A stretch of DNA of 64,000 bases, taken from Chitinophagales bacterium. Its GTDB lineage: Bacteria > Bacteroidota > Bacteroidia > Chitinophagales > Saprospiraceae. Below are positions 59,595 through 64,000 of the stretch, one piece after another; position 1 is the stretch's first letter; the number at the start of each line of letters is the position of its first letter. The notes beneath the pieces were generated by a model. That model had not been told where the DNA came from, did not search any database, and saw only the letters and a program-made list of their open reading frames with translations. Where the stretch lies: contig JAAFJT010000004.1 of the NCBI GenBank assembly GCA_013298955.1, forward strand, positions 1 through 64,000, written 5' to 3'. The position numbers and the translations under genes are program-made.

Positions 59595-60266
59595 TCAATG
59601 CACATACACCGGATGCCTATCATCATATATCAATAAACATTTAAATAATCGTTCATTCAACGCATCACCTTTAAACGCATTAACGGCGGCAATCAAATCG
59701 GCATCATCTTGAATCCATTTTTTAAAATGCTCAGGAGTCAAATCCGCAATCGCCCCATTTTCAAACAAAAGTATTTTTTCATGAATTATAGTTCGTTCAT
59801 TTTCAATGATTTTTGAAATAAATGGAATCCCATTCAACGGATTGTACGCCGTAATCGGGACGCGCACGATTTGAGTGGTTTCATAAGAAAAATAACAAAT
59901 CTTTCCGCGCAATTGCAGCCCTGCAAAAGCCGTTAGAGGCTTTTGCAAGGCTGTTTTTGGCAATCGCAAGTAGGGAATACCATCCAAAACAACGCCCCAA
60001 ACCGAATCAGGCACAATCACCACCCCCGTTTTGCGAACCGTCAGGTGTTCCACTTGGGTTAGAAAAGTTTGCGGATTCGTCAAAACACCGGCATCCAAAC
60101 TATCCCAAGCCCAAGTCGGTCGATTTTTTTGCCATTCCTCAAAGGTGCGATAAACGCCATTGCGGAATTTAAAATTTTTAGTAATAGATTCTGCCATTTG
60201 CGCTTGCACACGCAAAGCGGATAGACAGCCTAATAAATGGATTATCAAATACTTGCGTTGTAACAC
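59595..60266 (-). CDS. Small secreted protein of unknown function
   Basis: The 223-residue product starts at GTG and has a hydrophobic leader ending near 'VQAQ' (residue ~23), so it is probably exported. Landmarks are 'FRNGVYRTFEEWQKNRPTW' near residue 34, 'DSVWGVVLDGIPYLRLPKT' near residue 85 and 'KIICYFSYETT'-like strands near residue 118. I know no named family, though the 'GVYxTFEEWxxNxP' opening recurs in Bacteroidota secreted proteins. It is followed 165 bases later on the same strand by nothing, and preceded by a hairpin at 60362-60414. Confidence 0.6.
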   Translation of the reverse strand: MLQRKYLIIHLLGCLSALRVQAQMAESITKNFKFRNGVYRTFEEWQKNRPTWAWDSLDAGVLTNPQTFLTQVEHLTVRKTGVVIVPDSVWGVVLDGIPYLRLPKTALQKPLTAFAGLQLRGKICYFSYETTQIVRVPITAYNPLNGIPFISKIIENERTIIHEKILLFENGAIADLTPEHFKKWIQDDADLIAAVNAFKGDALNERLFKCLLIYDDRHPVYVH

Positions 60267-60361
60267 GATTTGTTTTTTTATTTTTTAAACCTGCCGAGGT
60301 GATACTTTCTGTACGATTTTTTTGCGATACAATCGATTACATCGCAACTCATATACAACAG

Positions 60362-60414
60362 AAAATGGTTTTGGGAAATATTATGGGTGATTTAAAAAAA
60401 CCAAAACCATTTTT
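60362..60414 (-). terminator. Terminator after the GlmU-like gene
   Basis: AAAATGGTTTTGG (60362-60374) and CCAAAACCATTTT (60401-60413) form a 13-base stem; on the minus strand it lies 18 bases past the stop at 60432. Confidence 0.6.
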
Positions 60415-60431
60415 CATTGTTTATATAAAAA

Positions 60432-61652
60432 TTATATTTTATTTTTCGACTTTTCCCAAGTACGATATTGGGCTGTTTCATCAAAAATGTGTTTTAAAAT
60501 CTGCTCATCCTCCTCTGTTAACGTAATATGACGGCGTTCCGTTACGCGTTGCGCTGTATCATAGGCTTTTTCAAAACGATAGGTCTCAAAACCACTCGAC
60601 CCGCCCCAACTAAAAGACGGAATAAAATTGCGCGGGTAGCTCCCGCCATACACATTCGCACTTACACCGACCACTGTTCCCGTATTAAACATCGTATTAA
60701 TACCACTTTTAGAATGGTCGCCCATAATCAACCCCAAAAATTGCAGCCCCGTTTTCACAAATTTATTTTCATCATAAGACCATAATTTCACCGATTCATA
60801 ATTGTTTTTGAGGTTAGATGTATTCGTATCCGCGCCCAAATTGCACCATTCGCCCAAGACCGAATTGCCTAAATACCCATCATGCCCCTTATTCGAGTAA
60901 CCCATTAACACTGAATTACCGATTTCGCCGCCCGCTTTGCAGTGAGGACCAATTGTCGTTGCCCCATAAATCTTCGCGCCCATTTTAAGCGTCGCTTCCT
61001 CACAAAGTGCCAACCCACCGCGCACTAAACAACCCTCCATCACTTCCGAATCTTTGCCGAGATAGATAGGTCCACTTTTCGTATTAAAAATCGAACATTC
61101 TGCTTTTGCCCCCGATTCTAAAAAAATTAAATTCGGGTCACCTATAATTTGATTCGTTTTACTAAACAGTTGAGATTTGCGGTTGTGCGTTAACAAAGCA
61201 AAATCATTTTTAATTTCAACATCATTCATTTGAAAAATATCCCATACATATTTGATTTCGTGGATAGGAGTATCTTCGATTTCGATGCCTTTTAATTCGT
61301 CTATATCATTTTCTTCTATGAGATTATATAATTGTAATTCACTCATACGTGCCGCAATTAATTCTCCATGTCTCAATAAAGCCTGATTCGGCTCCAATTG
61401 AAGAATGCGTTTACAAAGCCTATCGCTTGGGACGATTGAACCATCAATAATATAATTATCTGCCGATATATGAATGGGAAATTTATCGGACAAATACGGC
61501 TGTGTAATGTGGGAAACACGCGCTTTCAAATGCTTTTCCCATTTTTCCCGCAACGTTAGGATGCCCACCCGCAGTTCGCAAACAGGGCGCGTAAACACTA
61601 AGGGCAATAGATGATTGCGCAAATCGTTGTCAAACAAAATAATATTTTTCAT
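60432..61652 (-). CDS. GlmU-like putative sugar nucleotidyltransferase
   Basis: The 406-residue protein begins 'MKNIILFDNDLRNHLLPLVF' and continues 'TRPVCELRVGILTLREKW', the opening of a Bacteroidota family annotated as GlmU-like or putative sugar nucleotidyltransferase. Residues ~180-350 form a left-handed beta-helix of hexapeptide repeats ('GPIYLGKDSEVMEGCLV', 'GAKIYGATTIGPHCKAGGEI'). The N-terminal half lacks the classic GxGTRL nucleotide-binding loop, so transferase activity is uncertain; acyltransferase or sugar-binding roles are possible. Cytoplasmic. Confidence 0.8.
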   Translation of the reverse strand: MKNIILFDNDLRNHLLPLVFTRPVCELRVGILTLREKWEKHLKARVSHITQPYLSDKFPIHISADNYIIDGSIVPSDRLCKRILQLEPNQALLRHGELIAARMSELQLYNLIEENDIDELKGIEIEDTPIHEIKYVWDIFQMNDVEIKNDFALLTHNRKSQLFSKTNQIIGDPNLIFLESGAKAECSIFNTKSGPIYLGKDSEVMEGCLVRGGLALCEEATLKMGAKIYGATTIGPHCKAGGEIGNSVLMGYSNKGHDGYLGNSVLGEWCNLGADTNTSNLKNNYESVKLWSYDENKFVKTGLQFLGLIMGDHSKSGINTMFNTGTVVGVSANVYGGSYPRNFIPSFSWGGSSGFETYRFEKAYDTAQRVTERRHITLTEEDEQILKHIFDETAQYRTWEKSKNKI

Positions 61653-61757
61653 ACCGAATTAGCTGATTTGGATGCGGCAAAGTTCTAAATTTTTAGCGAA
61701 AACCAAGTACTTGCCCCCTGTATCTCCTTCATAAATTAAAAATAAAGTTTTTTTTTG

Positions 61758-61765
61758 TACCTTTG
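61758..61765 (+). promoter_or_regulatory. Bacteroidota -7 promoter box
   Basis: TACCTTTG fits TAnnTTTG, 25 bases upstream of the ATG at 61791. It overlaps an alternative TTG start at 61755 and so excludes it. Confidence 0.65.
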
Positions 61766-61790
61766 TGACCAAATATTCTTAAAAAAAAAT

Positions 61791-62201
61791 ATGGCACGCA
61801 TCATAGGAATTGATTACGGACTCAAACGAGTCGGAGTAGCAACCACAGACCCGCTTCAAATCATCGCAGCACCGCTCGATACGATTGAAACAAGTCAAAT
61901 TGTAGCTTTTTTGAAAAAATATTGTTCAGAAGAGCCTGTCGAGTGCATCGTCATCGGCGAACCCAAGCGATTGAATGGGGATGATGCCGATATACTACCT
62001 ACGATTCGACTGTTTGCCGCCACTTTACAAAAATTATTGCCCGACGTGCTTATCGCTTGGCAAGATGAACGATACACTTCGTTTGAGGCAAAACAAGTGA
62101 TGTTAAAAGCAGGTTTTAAAAAAAAACAACGACAGGATAAAGGGCTGACCGATAAAATATCAGCAGCGATTATTTTACAAGCCTACCTTCAATCCAAATA
62201 A
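61791..62201 (+). CDS. ruvX: Holliday junction resolvase-like protein RuvX (YqgF)
   Basis: The 136-residue protein is an RNase H-fold nuclease. 'IIGIDYGLKRVGVA' at the start holds the first catalytic aspartate, 'CIVIGEPKRLNG' near residue 46 corresponds to the second acidic strand, and 'WQDERYTSFEA' near residue 87 and 'TDKISAAIILQAYL' near residue 120 complete the motif set. YqgF proteins are required for 16S rRNA 5'-end maturation and were also reported as Holliday junction resolvases. Peptide deformylase follows after 80 bases. Confidence 0.92.
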   Translation: MARIIGIDYGLKRVGVATTDPLQIIAAPLDTIETSQIVAFLKKYCSEEPVECIVIGEPKRLNGDDADILPTIRLFAATLQKLLPDVLIAWQDERYTSFEAKQVMLKAGFKKKQRQDKGLTDKISAAIILQAYLQSK

Positions 62202-62281
62202 AAACGGTAAAATGATTTTAAGTGAAATTTAAATCATTGGAGCCTTTCATACCACATCTCTAAAATTTATTTTTTAAGCAA

Positions 62282-62848
62282 ATGTTACTTCCTATTTACG
62301 CATACGGGCATCCCGTTTTGAAAAAAAAAGGGCGCGAAATCGCACCTGAATACCCCGATTTACAACTATTAATCGAAAATATGTGGCAAACCATGTATGA
62401 AGCGGCAGGCGTTGGTCTGGCTGCTCCGCAGATTGGTTTGGATATACGTTTATTTGTGGTGGACACGGAACAGTTGAAAGACGACGACGATAGGCAAAAA
62501 CCATTGCTGAATGGTTTCAAAAAAGTGTTTATCAATGCTCAAAAGTTGGAAGAATCGGGAAAACCTTGGGGCTACGAAGAGGGTTGCCTCAGCATTCCGA
62601 ACATTCGCGGCGAAGTCAAACGCCCTTCCATTTTGAAATTGCGGTATTGGGATGAAAATTTTGTAGAACATATAAGCATTTTCGATGGGATGAATGCCCG
62701 TGTCATTCAACACGAGTATGACCATATCGAAGGGACGTTGTTTACCGAACACCTTTCCATTGTGAAACGCAATTTGATTCGTCCGAAATTGGATAAAATC
62801 CGAGTTGGCAAGATTGTAACCGAGTATCGGATGAAGTTTGCACGATAA
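62282..62848 (+). CDS. def: Peptide deformylase
   Basis: The 188-residue enzyme has the three deformylase motifs: 'GVGLAAPQIG' near residue 43, 'EEGCLSIPN' near residue 100 (metal-binding Cys) and 'QHEYDHIEG' near residue 142 (HExxH-type metal site). It removes the formyl group from the N-terminal methionine of new proteins. An insertion of about 15 residues between motifs 1 and 2 ('KDDDDRQKPLLNGF') is common in Bacteroidota. It probably shares a transcript with ruvX, as no promoter box was found in the 80-base gap. Confidence 0.95.
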   Translation: MLLPIYAYGHPVLKKKGREIAPEYPDLQLLIENMWQTMYEAAGVGLAAPQIGLDIRLFVVDTEQLKDDDDRQKPLLNGFKKVFINAQKLEESGKPWGYEEGCLSIPNIRGEVKRPSILKLRYWDENFVEHISIFDGMNARVIQHEYDHIEGTLFTEHLSIVKRNLIRPKLDKIRVGKIVTEYRMKFAR

Positions 62849-63141
62849 ATTTTTAATCGCAAAACGCTAAAAAGGTTCGTAACAGGATTACTTCTGCAAA
62901 CGTAAATTTTGCCTAATCTGAAAAATAAGCGTTACAATTATCTATAAAAAAACGAATTGTTACTTTTAAAATGCTTTTCGTCTGAATGACGAATCGCCAC
63001 AAAGAGTCGATTTGAAGGAATCTTATAAATAATTGCACAAATGTTTTGTAATCAAAAGAAGACTCCGTTAATTTGCAACGTTTTAGTCAAAAAAATCATA
63101 CAAACGAACTTTTTTATCTAACTTTCTTTCTAAAAAAAATC

Positions 63142-63378
63142 ATGGCAACTATTGCAGACAAAGTTAAAGAAATCATTGTCAACAAATTGGGCGTTGATGA
63201 ATCTGAAGTCGTCGCAGATGCGAATTTCACTAATGATTTGGGTGCAGATTCTTTGGACACCGTGGAATTGATCATGGAGTTTGAAAAAGAATTTAACGTC
63301 ACGATTCCCGACGAAGAAGCAGAACGCATCCAAACGGTAGGTGATGCAATTGATTATTTAACAACAGCAAAAGTGTAA
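63142..63378 (+). CDS. acpP: Acyl carrier protein
   Basis: The 78-residue acidic protein carries the phosphopantetheine attachment motif '[12 protein letters not shown]' with Ser38 or thereabouts. It shuttles acyl intermediates in fatty acid synthesis. The ATG at 63142 is chosen over an upstream one at 63073 because the product then has the normal AcpP length and a near-consensus -7 box (TTAATTTG, 63068-63075) would overlap the longer start. The 293-base gap before it shows no gene. FabF follows, with a terminator and separate promoter between. Confidence 0.95.
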   Translation: MATIADKVKEIIVNKLGVDESEVVADANFTNDLGADSLDTVELIMEFEKEFNVTIPDEEAERIQTVGDAIDYLTTAKV

Positions 63379-63447
63379 CCCCTCCAAAGGATTACCTTGA
63401 GCGCGAATCGGAAACCGATTTTAGGTTTTGGAGCGACCGTTCCATCC

Positions 63448-63496
63448 AAAAAAATCCGCAAATCGACTTAAAAAGTCCTGATTTGCGGATTTTTTT
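63448..63496 (+). terminator. Rho-independent terminator of acpP
   Basis: AAAAAAATCCGCAAATC (63448-63464) pairs perfectly with GATTTGCGGATTTTTTT (63480-63496), ending in a T run, 70 bases past the acpP stop. Confidence 0.85.
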
Positions 63497-63539
63497 GTAA
63501 AAAGGGGCGATTTTTTTGGAAGGTACGCTATTTTTATTG

Positions 63540-63547
63540 TAACTTTG
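63540..63547 (+). promoter_or_regulatory. -7 promoter box of fabF
   Basis: TAACTTTG followed by C fits TAnnTTTG. Its predicted start near 63553 gives fabF a leader of about 240 bases (63553-63792), in which no gene was recognised. Confidence 0.6.
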
Positions 63548-63792
63548 CTGCAAGATTGACCATCTACAAATTTTTTTAAGAAGCGTTTTTAATCAAAGTG
63601 CAATTAGGCGAACGGTTCTTATTGTTCATAGCCTCATCACGCCATTTTGTTGCACGACTGTTAACGTTGATTTGCAGTGAGTTCGCAGCTACATCGGATT
63701 CGTGTTAATGACAATAATACTTTGTATAACATTGATTACCAATACATTACAAAACCCAAACCGCCTTCATCGGTTGCCATAAAACAAAAAGA

Positions 63793-64000
63793 ATGAAAAG
63801 AGTGGTTATTACCGGTATGGGTGCTGTTACGCCCATCGGCAACACCGTTTCTGAATATTTGCAGCATTTGCAACAAGGCGTGAGTGGTTCGGCTGCGATT
63901 ACGCGGTTCGACGCATCGCTTTTTAAAACGCGTTTTGCGTGCGAAGTCAAAAATTTTAAACCCGAAGTCGCTATTGATAAAAAGGAAGTGCGGCGCATGG
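63793..64000 (+). CDS. fabF: 3-oxoacyl-ACP synthase II (FabF), 5' part only
   Basis: The 69 residues present before the window edge, 'MKRVVITGMGAVTPIGNTV' onward, are the N-terminus of FabF, the KAS II condensing enzyme that elongates acyl-ACP with malonyl-ACP. The catalytic Cys-His-His residues lie beyond the window. The acpP-fabF order is the usual one, but here a terminator and a long leader separate the two genes. Confidence 0.93.
   Translation, partial: MKRVVITGMGAVTPIGNTVSEYLQHLQQGVSGSAAITRFDASLFKTRFACEVKNFKPEVAIDKKEVRRM

Overview
The window looks like chromosome from a member of the Bacteroidota, most probably a Saprospiria- or Chitinophagia-like lineage (the placement below phylum is inference). 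Supporting signs are an AT-rich genome, many genes preceded by the Bacteroidota -7 box TAnnTTTG, little visible Shine-Dalgarno signal, a PorQ component of the type IX secretion system (T9SS), C-terminal T9SS sorting domains, a GldE-like protein, and paired DUF1800/DUF1501 genes. There are no rRNA genes, CRISPR arrays, prophage or intact insertion sequences.

Layout. 0-11 kb: a flippase-like membrane protein with a DUF3108 protein, a SET-domain/AMP nucleosidase pair, an HExxH lipoprotein, a 918-residue orphan with three internal repeats, an M14 carboxypeptidase and a processive family 2 glycosyltransferase. 11-20 kb: the first DUF1800-DUF1501 operon, two genes driven by mirror-image promoters inside one inverted repeat, and a YgiD-type dioxygenase. 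20-28 kb: an Ig-like lipoprotein, a type II restriction-modification pair whose 3' ends overlap, LptB and an M16 peptidase. 27.7-29.8 kb: a three-gene unit (small secreted peptide, single-pass protein, HTTM membrane protein) resembling the SdpABC antimicrobial-peptide system. 30 kb: a decayed ammonia-lyase remnant. 32-42 kb: PorQ, DUF4197, an interrupted tRNA-like gene, a RING/TerD-like protein and the second DUF1800-DUF1501 operon. 42-53 kb: GldE-like protein, an M28 glutaminyl cyclase-like enzyme, a GNAT plus class V aminotransferase pair, an O-antigen ligase-like protein, a polyferredoxin, a fatty-acid hydroxylase fused to two CDGSH motifs, and an ABC-F ATPase. 53-64 kb: KptA-NAD kinase operon, Lon, a beta-barrel protein, a GlmU-like protein, RuvX, peptide deformylase, acyl carrier protein and the start of FabF.

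The gaps are unusually rich in palindromic and tandem repeats belonging to several families. One is a ~124-bp element with terminal inverted repeats found in several copies. Another is a near-perfect 150-bp palindrome, and a third carries outward-facing promoters. Many palindromes sit between convergent genes and probably also terminate transcription.

The strongest candidate for an undescribed system is the SDP-like peptide operon at 27.7-29.8 kb, with its own promoter, an attenuating hairpin after the peptide gene, and a terminator at the end. All family names come from motif recognition by eye; no database search was possible.
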